Part shown: piece by piece, positions 1 to 8,240 of the stretch
Numbering within the stretch: the first letter of the stretch is position 1
Layout of the letters: the number at the start of each line of letters is the position of its first letter
Assembly (NCBI GenBank): GCA_002304935.1
Contig: DBPS01000052.1
Span: 8,981 to 60,140 of the forward strand
DNA from: Candidatus Humimicrobium oleiphilum
GTDB lineage: Bacteria > Actinomycetota > Humimicrobiia > Humimicrobiales > Humimicrobiaceae
DNA: 51,160 nt
Direction: 5' to 3'
Notes under the pieces: generated by a model
Seen by the model: only the letters and a program-made list of their open reading frames with translations
What the model was told of the DNA's origin: nothing
Databases searched by the model: none
Program-made: the position numbers and the translations under genes

Positions 1-491
1 GCTCCTTTGGATTTTGCAATATTGATTATCTGAAGAAGCAATTCCAGATCAGCCCTTGTTCCGTCTTCTGCGCTGATTATAAAATCAATATCATGTTTTT
101 TTATTTCTTTTATTGTTTCTTTCAGCCTTGATATAAGGACATTCTTGCTTTTTTTATATTTTTCCCTGATATGCCCTTCAGAAGTAAATACAGTAATGAC
201 GATATTTTTAAGCCCGCATTCTTTTGCATAACTGATATTTGAGGGAATAGCTTCAAGATAGCCAAACACCTTGCTGCTTAAATTCAGTTTTAAGATTTCT
301 TTAATAGTTTCTCTTTCAGAAGAAGAAATACTTGGTACTCCCACTTCAAGCTCAGGTATTCCTATTTCGTCAAGCATCTTGGCAATTCTTATTTTTTCAT
401 TTTTTGAAAAGACCACACCTGCAGTCTGCTCTCCGCTTCTTAAAGTTGAATCTATAATATTTATTTTTCTGTTATTTATTTCAGCTGCCAT
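1..491 (-). CDS. Homocitrate synthase/NifV-like protein, partial, divergent active site
   Basis: About 163 N-terminal residues are visible; the gene runs off the left edge, so its C-terminal part is unseen. The translation (starting MAAEINNRKINIIDSTLRSG) matches the TIM-barrel start of the DRE-TIM (LeuA/homocitrate synthase/HMG-CoA lyase) family and closely resembles the next gene upstream, including the GEQTAGVVF stretch and the two-domain-like pattern that follows. The motif that is normally LRDGEQ reads LRSGEQ; the Asp in that motif is the divalent-metal ligand in this family, so catalysis as usually understood is doubtful. The ATG at 489-491 is preceded by AAGGAG and lies 29 bp after the stop of the homologue at 521-1702, so the two are probably cotranscribed and perhaps form a mixed complex (inference). 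Confidence 0.8.
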   Translation of the reverse strand, partial: MAAEINNRKINIIDSTLRSGEQTAGVVFSKNEKIRIAKMLDEIGIPELEVGVPSISSSERETIKEILKLNLSSKVFGYLEAIPSNISYAKECGLKNIVITVFTSEGHIREKYKKSKNVLISRLKETIKEIKKHDIDFIISAEDGTRADLELLLQIINIAKSKG

Positions 492-520
492 TTAAACTCC
501 TTTTGGATTAAATTTTAAAA

Positions 521-1702
521 CTACCTGCTTTTTTTATATGATTCACAGGTTTCAATAATTTCATTATCAAAAAGTGCCCTTTTTAAAGAAATAGCTTTAT
601 TAACGATTATCTCGAGCAGGACAGGAAGCTCTTTTTCACTAAACTTATAGCCCATTGAGACCAGCTTTGCATTCAGGGAAAAGAGTCCGGAATGCTTTCC
701 GACAATGATTTTATTCTCATGACCTACATCTTCAGGATCGAAAAGTTCATAATTTTTGTGATCTGATGAATAAAGTTTTATTCTGTTTTCTGATTCAAAA
801 ACAAATATTCCTGAACCTACGATAGGTTTCCATGCAGGTATTACCCTGTCTGATGCATTTGCGACATAAGCAGATATCTCCCAGAATTTTCTGGTATTGA
901 ATTCAAGATCGATCCCTTCAAGGAATTTAAGAGCCATTACCAACTCCTCAAAAGCAGCATTGCCGGCTCTTTCCCCAAGTCCGTTAATTGTTGTATTAAC
1001 ATATTTCGCTCCTGCTTTTATTCCTGCTATAGAGTTTGCAATTGCCATACCGAAATCATTATGCATGTGCATTTCTATATCTATTCCGACTATATCTTTA
1101 ATTGTTTTGATTCTCAGAAATGTTTCAAAAGGATCCATTATTCCGAGAGTATCGCAATATCTGATTCTGTCTGCTCCGGCATCTCTTGCATTTCTGGCAA
1201 ACTGCAGGAGAAATTCCATATCTGTCCTTGATGCATCTTCTGCATTTACTGATACATAAAGATTATATTTCTTGGCAAAATCTACTGCTGTCTTTACGCT
1301 TTCAAGAACCCATTCTCTTGTTTTCCTTAATTTTTGTTCTATATGGATATCTGATGAAGAAATCGATATCGCTACTGAATCCACACCGCATTCATAGCTT
1401 GCCTGAAGGTCGGAAATAACTGCCCTGTTCCAGGCAAGAAGGCTGCAGTTAAGCCCCATTGAAGCAATTTTTTTAATTGACTCCTTTTCATCTCCCCCCA
1501 TTGCAGGTATTCCCACTTCTATCTGGTGAACACCGATATCATCAAGCATTTTCGCTATATGTATTTTCTCCTCATTGGCAAAAACAACTCCTGCTGTCTG
1601 TTCGCCGTCTCTTAGTGTCGTATCATCTATCTTTATAGCTTTTGCATCTATCTTTTCGCTGGCTTTCTGCGAAAATTCAGTTAGTATGTTTATTCCTCTC
1701 AT
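521..1702 (-). CDS. nifV: Homocitrate synthase, NifV type
   Basis: The 393-residue protein belongs to the DRE-TIM acyltransferases that condense acetyl-CoA with a 2-oxo acid. The catalytic/metal motif DDTTLRDGEQ is at residues 26-35 (Arg31, Asp32), the metal pair HMHND at about 212-216, and the glycine-rich loop GLGERAGNAAFEE at about 240-252. The later VGKHSG segment is typical of NifV-type homocitrate synthases rather than of full isopropylmalate synthases, which carry a C-terminal regulatory domain that is absent here. Length fits NifV (about 380). The start has AGAGG nine bases upstream. No nitrogenase gene is in view, so the product could serve lysine or another 2-oxoacid chain-extension route; citramalate or re-citrate synthesis cannot be excluded. 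It is followed by a divergent paralogue at 1-491. Confidence 0.8.
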   Translation of the reverse strand: MRGINILTEFSQKASEKIDAKAIKIDDTTLRDGEQTAGVVFANEEKIHIAKMLDDIGVHQIEVGIPAMGGDEKESIKKIASMGLNCSLLAWNRAVISDLQASYECGVDSVAISISSSDIHIEQKLRKTREWVLESVKTAVDFAKKYNLYVSVNAEDASRTDMEFLLQFARNARDAGADRIRYCDTLGIMDPFETFLRIKTIKDIVGIDIEMHMHNDFGMAIANSIAGIKAGAKYVNTTINGLGERAGNAAFEELVMALKFLEGIDLEFNTRKFWEISAYVANASDRVIPAWKPIVGSGIFVFESENRIKLYSSDHKNYELFDPEDVGHENKIIVGKHSGLFSLNAKLVSMGYKFSEKELPVLLEIIVNKAISLKRALFDNEIIETCESYKKSR

Positions 1703-1757
1703 GTTTACCTCTGAATTATTTCTTGATATTAAAGTGAAATTTTTATAAATTAACTGA

Positions 1758-1766
1758 ATTATAGCA
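1758..1766 (-). promoter_or_regulatory. Candidate extended -10 promoter for the NifV-like pair
   Basis: On the minus strand the sequence reads TGCTATAAT, an extended -10 element with a perfect TATAAT, about 50 bases upstream of the ATG at 1702. No good -35 box is seen, as expected for an extended -10 promoter. The rest of 1703-1969 is very AT-rich and holds no gene. Confidence 0.4.
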
Positions 1767-1969
1767 TAATTTTTAATAAATACACTTAATTTTTATTAAT
1801 AATTTAAAAATCATTGAAAATTTTTAATAAAATCAATAATTTAGCAAGATATTAGATAAAAAATGAAAAACTTGCTATATTATTTAAGATTTTTATAATT
1901 TAATGATGTAAACAGATGAATTTTGAATTTAGAGTCTTTTAAAAGAGATTTTTTCTGATATTTTTAATA

Positions 1970-3421
1970 TTATCCTTTTATTACACCCAGTGGAACAAGT
2001 TTTGCAACTTTTTTAGACAATCCCGCATTTTCAGCTATATCGACTATTTCAGCAACATCCTTATAAGCCTGAGGAGCTTCCTCTGCAAGACCTGCCATGC
2101 TGTTTGCAAGAACTATAATACCTTTTTTACTGAAAAGTTCCTTTTTTAACTCGCTGCCATTTATTTTTCTTTTGGCACCCGACCTTGAAAGCAGTCTTCC
2201 TGCTCCATGGCAGGACGAACCCATACTTTCCGACATTGCTTTTTTTGTCCCTGTCATTATATATGAATATCTTCCCATGTCGCCCGGGATTATAACCGGT
2301 TGTCCAATAGACTTGTAATCATCCGGTACTGATTCATGCCCCGGGCCAAATGACCTTGTTGCACCTTTCCGGTGGACACAGAGGGTTTTAATTTTATTAT
2401 CAATGCTGTGCTTTTCTACTTTTGCCACATTATGTGATATATCGTATATCAGCCCGATTCCCATTTTTCTGTATGATTTTGAAAACATTTTTTCAAACTC
2501 CTGTATAACCCAGTAAGACAGGCATTCTCTGTTAGCCATTGCAAAATTTACTGCGCATCCCATCGCCTTAAAGTACTTTACGCCTTCAGGCGAACCGAGA
2601 GGAGCACATGCAAGCTGACGGTCTCTAAGGCTGATATTGTATTTTGATGAAGCCGCCTGCATTACTTTAAGGTAATCACTGCATATCTGATGTCCTAGAC
2701 CTCTTGAGCCTGAGTGGATCATTATTAAAATCTGGTTTTCAAAAATGCCCATTGCTTCTGATGCTTTGCTATCAAATATTTCGCAGACTTTTTGTATTTC
2801 TACGAAATGATTACCAGAACCCAGAGAACCCAGCTGATCCCTTCCTCTTTCAAGAGCTTCCATGCTTACATAGTCAGGGACAGCATCAGGAAAAGTCCCG
2901 TTTTCCTCAATATGAGCCAGATTTTCTTCATATCCGCAATTATTTTTTACTGTCCAGAGGACACCCTTTAGAAAAATGTCCTTCATCTCTCTGTCTGACA
3001 ATTTTAATCTTCCTTTTGTACCTACTCCTTTAGGGACATTCCTGAATATGTTTTCCATAAGAGGTGCAATCTTATTTTTGATATCGCTGAATTCAAAATC
3101 TGTTCTGAGGATTCTTACTCCGCATGCAATATCAAAGCCTACTCCTCCAGGGGATATGATTCCATCTTCCATATCAAAAGCAGCGACCCCTCCTATCGGA
3201 AAACCATAACCATAGTGAATGTCAGGCATTGCATAAGAAGCTTTTACTATGCCGGGAAGAGATGCTACGTTGATGACCTGGTTTATGGTTTCTTCCTGTA
3301 AAACTTTTTCCATAAGCAAGTCATTAGAAAATATTATTCCCGGTACATTCATTCCTTTTTCTTTATCCATAACTACTTCAAATTTGTAGTCATCTGTTTT
3401 AATTACATTTTTCTCATCCAT
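1970..3421 (-). CDS. rtcB: RNA-splicing ligase RtcB
   Basis: RtcB joins 2',3'-cyclic-phosphate (or 3'-phosphate) RNA ends to 5'-OH ends using GTP and Mn2+. The full set of family motifs is visible: PDIHYGYGFPIGGVAAFD, the metal-binding Cys in DIACGVRIL, GSLGSGNHFVE, HSGSRGLGHQ, ISHNVAK and the guanylylated His in VHRKGATRSFGPG, then IPGDMGRYSY. Reading could begin at a GTG at 3433 directly after the archease stop, but AGGTGG then lies about eight bases before the ATG at 3419-3421, so this ATG is preferred, giving 483 residues, the usual length. It is translationally linked to archease just upstream, its known activator. No tRNA-intron or toxin context is visible; RNA repair is the likely role. 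Confidence 0.95.
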   Translation of the reverse strand: MDEKNVIKTDDYKFEVVMDKEKGMNVPGIIFSNDLLMEKVLQEETINQVINVASLPGIVKASYAMPDIHYGYGFPIGGVAAFDMEDGIISPGGVGFDIACGVRILRTDFEFSDIKNKIAPLMENIFRNVPKGVGTKGRLKLSDREMKDIFLKGVLWTVKNNCGYEENLAHIEENGTFPDAVPDYVSMEALERGRDQLGSLGSGNHFVEIQKVCEIFDSKASEAMGIFENQILIMIHSGSRGLGHQICSDYLKVMQAASSKYNISLRDRQLACAPLGSPEGVKYFKAMGCAVNFAMANRECLSYWVIQEFEKMFSKSYRKMGIGLIYDISHNVAKVEKHSIDNKIKTLCVHRKGATRSFGPGHESVPDDYKSIGQPVIIPGDMGRYSYIMTGTKKAMSESMGSSCHGAGRLLSRSGAKRKINGSELKKELFSKKGIIVLANSMAGLAEEAPQAYKDVAEIVDIAENAGLSKKVAKLVPLGVIKG

Positions 3422-3433
3422 TTCATCCACCAC

Positions 3434-3898
3434 CTAAACATCAAAAATTATATTTGCTTCAAAAACTTTGCTTTTACTGTTATATATTATCTTCAAGTCG
3501 TGGTAAGTCGGTCCTTTTATGTGATTAAGGATTTCGTGCTTCTTCATATTTATTTTCTCTCCTGAAGCTTCTGCCTCCAGAACAGAACAAGGATTCTCAT
3601 CATTGTTTTCCAATAAAAGAGAATTTATTTTGAAATTAAAATAAAGTATTTTTTTTGTTTCATGATAAAATAAAAGTCTTTCAAGCCAGAAAACAAGAAG
3701 TTCTTCACATGTAACCTTATGTTTTGTAGATATTGATATTTTCTGTATGACTTTTAAATCAGATGCATCATTTTCGCTGATGAGAAAAAACATTCCTCTT
3801 GCAGAATTTTCAAACAGCTCTTCCATTGTTTTGCCATAAGCTTTTATTTTTACATCTGATGTATAATCAATCACTTCAAAATTTTTACCCGAAACCAT
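3434..3898 (-). CDS. Archease (RtcB cofactor)
   Basis: Archease accelerates RtcB guanylylation and turnover. The 154-residue protein has the family's N-terminal signature DYTSDVKIKAYGKTMEELFE (residues about 9-28; most homologues have DHTADV, so His is Tyr here) and the C-terminal TYHDLKIIY...NIIFDV ending. The two Asp residues of the N-terminal motif and the terminal FDV Asp, which bind metal in the family, are kept. The ATG has AAAGGA upstream. Its stop lies only a few bases before the rtcB start, so the two form an operon, which supports both assignments. A middle insertion rich in Glu and Asn (about residues 85-110) is a little longer than usual. Confidence 0.9.
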   Translation of the reverse strand: MVSGKNFEVIDYTSDVKIKAYGKTMEELFENSARGMFFLISENDASDLKVIQKISISTKHKVTCEELLVFWLERLLFYHETKKILYFNFKINSLLLENNDENPCSVLEAEASGEKINMKKHEILNHIKGPTYHDLKIIYNSKSKVFEANIIFDV

Positions 3899-4095
3899 GA
3901 CAAAATCCTTTTACCGGTTTTTCATTTCTATTATATGCTTATTTATAACAATTATATTCATTTGGTTTTTGAAGCTACTATGGCTAGAATAGCTTTTACA
4001 AACTAACTTTGTCCTATTATTATTATAGAAACAATATTATAATTGTTAAATTCAGTTTAAGGTTAATGCGTCGGTTTCATATTTTTGGAGGATAA

Positions 4096-5028
4096 ATGGA
4101 AAACTTATCATCAATAAACAATAAATCTTTGGATATTAAAGAAAAAACAAATCTTCAGAAAAAGCTCGAAGATGGAAAGTTTGCTATAACCTGTGAAATA
4201 GGGCCACCCAAAGGAGTAGATATTACCGAGATACAGGAAACCGCAGAAATACTTAAGGGTATTGTTGATTCAGTAAACGTTACAGATCTTCAAAGTTCAG
4301 TAATGAGGCTGGGCTCTCTTGCCACATGCCATCTTCTTAGGGATTACGGAATTGAACCTATTTTCCAGATGACCTGCAGAGACCGAAACAGGCTTGCATT
4401 ACAGTCCGATCTACTGAGTGCTTATGTACTGGGAATAAAGAATGTCCTGGCACTTACAGGAGACCATACTACCGTCGGTGACCACCCACAGTCAAAGCCG
4501 GTTTATGATCTGGATTCTGTCAGCCTCCTCTGGGCTATGAAAAAACTTGAAAGCGGAGTGGATCTTGCCGGTAAGGCACTGACAGGAAGCCCTGTTTTTT
4601 TTAAAGGTGCAGTTGTGAATCCAGGGGCAGATACTGAGGTATCTTTGCAACTCCAGTTTCTGAAAATGCTTAAAAAAATAGATGCAGGTGCACAATTTTT
4701 CCAGACTCAGGCTATTTTTGATGCTGATACATTTGAAAGGTTCATGGAAAGAATTGACAAATTGGATATTAAGACTCCCATTCTTGCGGGGATAATACTT
4801 CTTAAATCAGAAAAAATGGCAAGATACATGAATAAATTTGTACCTGGGATAAATGTTCCTCAAAATATTATAAATAAGATGGAAAATTCGCAGGATAAAG
4901 TTTCAGCAATGCTTGAAATAACCCAGGAACTGATTGAAAAAATAAAACCGATGGCTCACGGAGTTCATATACAGGCTCTGGGGTGGGAAAAGCATGTCCC
5001 AATTTTACTAAAAAACCTGGATATATAA
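4096..5028 (+). CDS. metF: Methylenetetrahydrofolate reductase (MetF family)
   Basis: The 310-residue TIM-barrel flavoprotein reduces 5,10-methylene-THF to 5-methyl-THF. Visible signatures are FAITCEIGPPKG at about residue 28 (the Glu is the conserved acid), MTCRDRNR near residue 95, and ALTGDHTTVGDHP, the flavin-binding TGD motif, near residue 120; QAIFDADTFERFM and the GIILL strand follow. The start has GGAGG at ideal spacing. Length and form match the short anaerobe/archaeal type that works in the methyl branch of the Wood-Ljungdahl pathway, rather than the longer eukaryotic enzyme with a regulatory domain. It stands alone, divergent from archease, with a strong terminator about 150 bases downstream. 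No metH or acsE partner is in view. Confidence 0.9.
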   Translation: MENLSSINNKSLDIKEKTNLQKKLEDGKFAITCEIGPPKGVDITEIQETAEILKGIVDSVNVTDLQSSVMRLGSLATCHLLRDYGIEPIFQMTCRDRNRLALQSDLLSAYVLGIKNVLALTGDHTTVGDHPQSKPVYDLDSVSLLWAMKKLESGVDLAGKALTGSPVFFKGAVVNPGADTEVSLQLQFLKMLKKIDAGAQFFQTQAIFDADTFERFMERIDKLDIKTPILAGIILLKSEKMARYMNKFVPGINVPQNIINKMENSQDKVSAMLEITQELIEKIKPMAHGVHIQALGWEKHVPILLKNLDI

Positions 5029-5180
5029 AGAAAAATAGAAAAGAAAACTGATTAAAAATATTAAATTCAGGAAAAACCAGGGAATTTTATAAATATTTGT
5101 GATATATGTTATAAAAATAAGAAAATAATATTGTAAAATGTTTTATATTTGATAGAATAATAAAGATTCATTTCCCCTCC

Positions 5181-5210
5181 GAGCGGTTTTTCCCAAAACC
5201 GCTCTTTTTT
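5181..5210 (+). terminator. Rho-independent terminator downstream of metF
   Basis: A perfect 10-bp stem (GAGCGGTTTT / AAAACCGCTC) with a TCCC loop is followed by six T. The stretch 5029-5356 between metF and the following relic holds this terminator and otherwise AT-rich sequence without a recognisable gene. Confidence 0.9.
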
Positions 5211-5300
5211 ATACCCAAAATCAGGCTGTTTTACACAAAAAGAGGGTATCAGTCATTCTTAATGGTAGATTTTTTAACCAACGGATCTGTTAAAGATTAG

Positions 5301-5569
5301 TATTTGATTATCAAAAATATTATAAGTGATGGTAAAAATCTTTACGTTAACAAAAAATGCGAAGAAATTTATGGATGGTCAAGAGCATATATGAAAGATT
5401 TAGATACTTTAACCAGACCATAAAGGCAGTTGCAGCTATGCTGGAAATAAGAGACCTGTATGCTTTGAATCATCAGCTCAGAGTTGCAAAGATTGCAAGG
5501 ATAATCGCTGAGGAAATGAATCTTTCTGAAGACAAAATCAGCTTCGGATTAGAGCCAGACAGTTATTGA
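5301..5569 (+). pseudogene. Relic of a PAS / HD-GYP signalling protein
   Basis: In the frame beginning at 5301 the translation contains NLYVNKKCEEIYGWSRAYM, a typical PAS-domain strand and helix, ending at a stop near 5422. In a different frame (5357-5569) the translation continues with RFRYFNQTIKAVAAMLEIRD then LNHQLRVAKIARIIAEEMNL, the beginning of an HD-GYP/HD phosphodiesterase domain, where the H of NHQLRVA corresponds to the first His region. Reading stops at SFGLEPDSY, before the HDIGK motif. The gene is therefore frameshifted and cut at both ends. Active relatives degrade cyclic di-GMP. A 70-codon ORF from 5357 remains open but has no convincing ribosome site and is unlikely to make a working enzyme. 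The break coincides with the short repeat at 5575. Confidence 0.7.
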
Positions 5570-5574
5570 ATGGG

Positions 5575-5592
5575 GCCAAATTATACGTCCCC
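5575..5592. repeat. 18-bp repeat, copy 1 (beside tRNA-Leu)
   Basis: The 18-mer GCCAAATTATACGTCCCC occurs here and again inside cobT at 21335-21352 in the same orientation; flanking G/C runs are also shared (GGGG or GGGA before, CCCC at the end). It begins right after the end of the HD-GYP relic and ends one base before the CCA end of the tRNA gene. These are the only two copies I noticed in the window. Confidence 0.75.
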
Positions 5593-5593
5593 T

Positions 5594-5681
5594 TGGTGCC
5601 CGAGGTCGGAATCGAACCGACACGAGGACAAGCCTCAACGGATTTTAAGTCCGTTGCGTCTACCTGTTCCGCCACCCGGGC
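5594..5681 (-). tRNA. tRNA-Leu (UAA anticodon)
   Basis: The minus strand folds as a class II tRNA of 88 nt: acceptor GCCCGGG pairs with CTCGGGC (one G-T), followed by ACCA, so the CCA tail is encoded. The anticodon stem AACGGA/TCCGTT encloses the loop CTTAAAA with anticodon TAA, which reads UUA leucine codons. The long variable arm (GAGGCTTGTCCTC) and the T-loop GGTTCGATTCC are standard. It lies 30 bases after ppx and is probably made from the same leftward transcript. Confidence 0.95.
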
Positions 5682-5711
5682 AATTAAGGTAAAAAATCAA
5701 AAGAAATAATA

Positions 5712-6686
5712 TCAGAAATTATATAAACTGTAAATGATTCCATCCAAAATATCGTGTTCGCTCACCATCAGGCTTTCTGCTTTAAAATAATTTAAAAATG
5801 CAAGCAGTATGGCAGTCCCTCCAATAATAATATCAGCTCTCTGAGGCGGCAGTCCTATGACTTTTTCCCTTTCTTTAAGAGATAAACCGGCAAGCCGGTT
5901 GAAAATCTTTTTTATATCTTTCCTTAAAAGAATCAGTCCGTTTAATTTATCTCTTTCATACATCTCCATTCCGAGAAAAATACTCCCGATGCTGGAAACC
6001 GTTCCTGCAACTCCGATTATAAGTGCATCTTTATATGGATCTATACTGCCAAGCTCTTTTTGAATGGTTTTTTCAATAATATCATTCATTAAAGAAATAT
6101 CTGCGGCTTCCGGCTTGTCTTTTTTTAAAAATTTTTCACTTATGGTTACACTGCCAAGTTCGATGCTCTTAATAGTTTTGATGCTGCAGTCAGGCCAGCC
6201 AGAGATTATTTCGCTACTGCCTCCACCGATATCAAGAACTATTATATTTTTTTCTTTTTTTTTATCTTTTGAAAGAACATTCCCGGATTGTCCGGGATTC
6301 TTTTCAGTATTATTCAAGCTTCTGACAACGCCTTCAAAACTCAGTCCTGCTTCTTCATTCCCGGAAATTATTTCAACTTTCAATCCTGTCTGCTCATTTA
6401 CTCTTTTTACAAAAACATCGCTGTTGAAAGCTCTTCTTAGCACGCTGGTCCCCACAGCACGGATTTTTTCAACTTCATATTGCCTGCACAATGCAAGATA
6501 TGAGGATAAAGCTCTGATAGTATCTGCTATGCTATCTTCAAGTATTTTATTTTCTGAACCTGTACTTTTCCCAAGACGGGTGATTATCATTTCCCGGACC
6601 ACAGTATTTATTTTGTTTTCAGCAAGCGAAGCTATAAGCAACCGGGTAGAGTTTGTACCGATATCTATTGCAGCTATGTTTGACAT
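5712..6686 (-). CDS. ppx: Exopolyphosphatase / GppA-type phosphatase
   Basis: This is a Ppx/GppA protein of the ASKHA (actin/Hsp70) superfamily that hydrolyses polyphosphate or pppGpp. Phosphate-binding loops are visible: AAIDIGTNSTRLLIA at the N-terminus and VLDIGGGSSEII in the middle, with GNEEAGLSFEG (catalytic Glu region) between them and GVAGTVSS later. It is the short two-domain form (about 324 residues) common in actinobacteria as Ppx1/Ppx2, without the HD domain of E. coli Ppx. A TTG at 6704 is possible, but the ATG at 6684-6686 directly before the first strand is preferred; neither has a clear Shine-Dalgarno site. It follows ftsB, the usual actinobacterial order. Confidence 0.88.
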   Translation of the reverse strand: MSNIAAIDIGTNSTRLLIASLAENKINTVVREMIITRLGKSTGSENKILEDSIADTIRALSSYLALCRQYEVEKIRAVGTSVLRRAFNSDVFVKRVNEQTGLKVEIISGNEEAGLSFEGVVRSLNNTEKNPGQSGNVLSKDKKKEKNIIVLDIGGGSSEIISGWPDCSIKTIKSIELGSVTISEKFLKKDKPEAADISLMNDIIEKTIQKELGSIDPYKDALIIGVAGTVSSIGSIFLGMEMYERDKLNGLILLRKDIKKIFNRLAGLSLKEREKVIGLPPQRADIIIGGTAILLAFLNYFKAESLMVSEHDILDGIIYSLYNF

Positions 6687-6777
6687 TGATTTTTGCTTTT
6701 GCAAGTTGTTATATTGGGTTATGACTGGTATCTGTTATCCTTCAGATTTGGTCTCTTTTCCCCAGTTTTTAACCAGT

Positions 6778-7209
6778 TTATTTATTGATTTCTTTATAAT
6801 AAAGTATCCGGATATTTTCCCATAGATTGTTATTGGAATACACAACATTATCATCCATTATCTGCTCTGTCTGTGATTCATTTATCCGTTCTAATTTATC
6901 TATTTCATTTACCTGGTATATTATCTTGTTATCGCTGTCAGCGTAGCCAAACTGCTTCAGGGCTTCCATTTCTATGTATTCTTCTTCATAAAGGCTTTTT
7001 TCCAGGGCAAGCAATTCTATATTCCGGCTTCTGACCTCATTTAGTTCCGCCTGCAGCTCAGCTACCTGGTTTCTCTTGGAAAACATTGTTATGACAGGAT
7101 TAATGGAAGAAAGGATACAGATAATAATAAATAGGATAAATACAATAGTTATTATATTTAATTTTGCTTTTCTGGATATACTGCTGATTACTTTTGTATT
7201 CCTGGCCAT
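6778..7209 (-). CDS. ftsB: Septum formation initiator FtsB/DivIC family
   Basis: A small bitopic division protein of 143 residues. A basic cytoplasmic start (MARNTKVISSISRKAKLN) is followed by one membrane helix at about 19-40 and a heptad-patterned coiled coil at about 48-85, with the family ending EEYIEMEALKQFGYADSDNK, in which tyrosine and glycine mark the junction after the coil. In the family this protein links FtsL and FtsQ in the divisome. The extra 35-residue C-terminal tail is Asn/Glu-rich and not recognisable. Its place before ppx and after mazG matches actinobacterial DivIC loci, where eno normally stands directly upstream; here eno is elsewhere. Confidence 0.85.
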   Translation of the reverse strand: MARNTKVISSISRKAKLNIITIVFILFIIICILSSINPVITMFSKRNQVAELQAELNEVRSRNIELLALEKSLYEEEYIEMEALKQFGYADSDNKIIYQVNEIDKLERINESQTEQIMDDNVVYSNNNLWENIRILYYKEINK

Positions 7210-7303
7210 AATTTCACAAAATTGCTACGATTAATTTAACCAAATCAACTATAATATTGCTATTTTTTTTCTACTTTAAGTAAATGATTATTTATGTAAA
7301 TGT

Positions 7304-7331
7304 ATTATATATCAAATTAAAAAAAAGTAAA
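7304..7331 (-). promoter_or_regulatory. Candidate sigma70-type promoter for ftsB-ppx-tRNA
   Basis: On the minus strand TTTACT (7326-7331) and TATAAT (7304-7309) are separated by 16 bases, about 90 bases upstream of the ftsB ATG. The 131-bp mazG-ftsB gap is unusually large for this block, in agreement with a separate promoter. Confidence 0.4.
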
Positions 7332-7340
7332 GTAATAGTT

Positions 7341-8237
7341 CTATTCATTTGATTTTACTTCATTCCATAATTTTTCTTTTTGTTCGAGAGGAATATCTTT
7401 AAATTCAAGATTTCTGTCTTTTGCAAGTTTTTCCATTGCATCAAATCTTTTAATGAATTTTTTACAGGTGAGCCTCAGGGCATCTTCACTGTCTATTCCA
7501 AGATGTCTTGAAAGATTAACAATACTGAAAAGCAGGTCCCCGAGCTCAAGCATAACTTCACTGGAAGGACCGGAAACATTTTCCTTGTTTTTTTCTGCTT
7601 CATCCTTATTCTGGATTTTTATAGCATTATTAAGTTCAGCGATTTCTTCTTTTATTTTTTCCTGGACACCTTTTTCGTCTTCCCAGTCAAAGCCCAGCCT
7701 TGACGCCCTGTTTTGGATTTCATATGCAAAATGAAGCGATGGCATTATTTTCGGAATATCATTGAATATCGATTCGGTTTTTAAAGGATTATTTTTTCTT
7801 TCAGTTTTCTTTATTTCTTCCCAGCTGGCCAGAACTTCCCCGGAGTTTTTAAAGCTCTTGTCTCCGAAAACATGGGGATGTCTTCTGTAAAGTTTGTTTA
7901 TTATCTCTTTTAAGACATCGCTTATTGCAAATTCATTTTTTTCCTCACCTATCCGGGAATGAAAAACAACCTGGAGCAGTACGTCACCCAGCTCTTCTTT
8001 TAAAGAATTCGTATCATTATTATCTATTGCTTCTGACGCTTCATATGCTTCTTCTATTATGTTCCGCTTGATTGAGCCGTGTGTCTGTTCCCTGTCCCAG
8101 ACGCATCCCTGCGGAGAACGCAGAGCAGACATCATTTCCAGGAGAAATTTGAAAAGTTCGGCTGGATTTGAACTTTCATTGGCTTTTTTAATATCGATAT
8201 CCATAAAATCTGTAACTTTATTTATCGTCCCTGACAT
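7341..8237 (-). CDS. mazG: Nucleoside triphosphate pyrophosphohydrolase MazG
   Basis: MazG hydrolyses (d)NTPs to the monophosphate and PPi and is a house-cleaning enzyme. Two all-alpha MazG domains are visible: the N-terminal one at about residues 30-150 with CVWDREQTH, the metal motif EEAYEASEAI...EELGDVLLQVVFH, and RRHPHVFGD; the second at about 170-280 with EEIAELNNAI and ELGDLLFSIVNLSRHL. Both retain the EExxE...ExxD metal ligands. The 298 residues fit the two-domain bacterial form. The ATG lies three bases after the stop of the PPIase gene, indicating translational coupling; no separate Shine-Dalgarno is obvious. Confidence 0.95.
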   Translation of the reverse strand: MSGTINKVTDFMDIDIKKANESSNPAELFKFLLEMMSALRSPQGCVWDREQTHGSIKRNIIEEAYEASEAIDNNDTNSLKEELGDVLLQVVFHSRIGEEKNEFAISDVLKEIINKLYRRHPHVFGDKSFKNSGEVLASWEEIKKTERKNNPLKTESIFNDIPKIMPSLHFAYEIQNRASRLGFDWEDEKGVQEKIKEEIAELNNAIKIQNKDEAEKNKENVSGPSSEVMLELGDLLFSIVNLSRHLGIDSEDALRLTCKKFIKRFDAMEKLAKDRNLEFKDIPLEQKEKLWNEVKSNE

Positions 8238-8240
8238 TAC

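Noticed and set aside
1..1702. Nitrogen-fixation locus
   Set aside because: Only the NifV-like genes are present; no nifHDK, nifB or nifEN in the window.
3972..3995. AAGCTA/TAGCTT inverted repeat in the archease-metF divergent gap
   Set aside because: Only 6 bp with a 12-base loop and no gene end beside it; not a convincing operator or terminator.
4009..4060. Possible -35/-10 for metF (TTGTCC and TATAAT)
   Set aside because: Spacing of 20 or more bases and weak -35; promoter position left unassigned.
6064..6825. 253-codon open frame on the plus strand
   Set aside because: It lies antisense to ppx and ftsB, whose family motifs are clear; this is a shadow frame.
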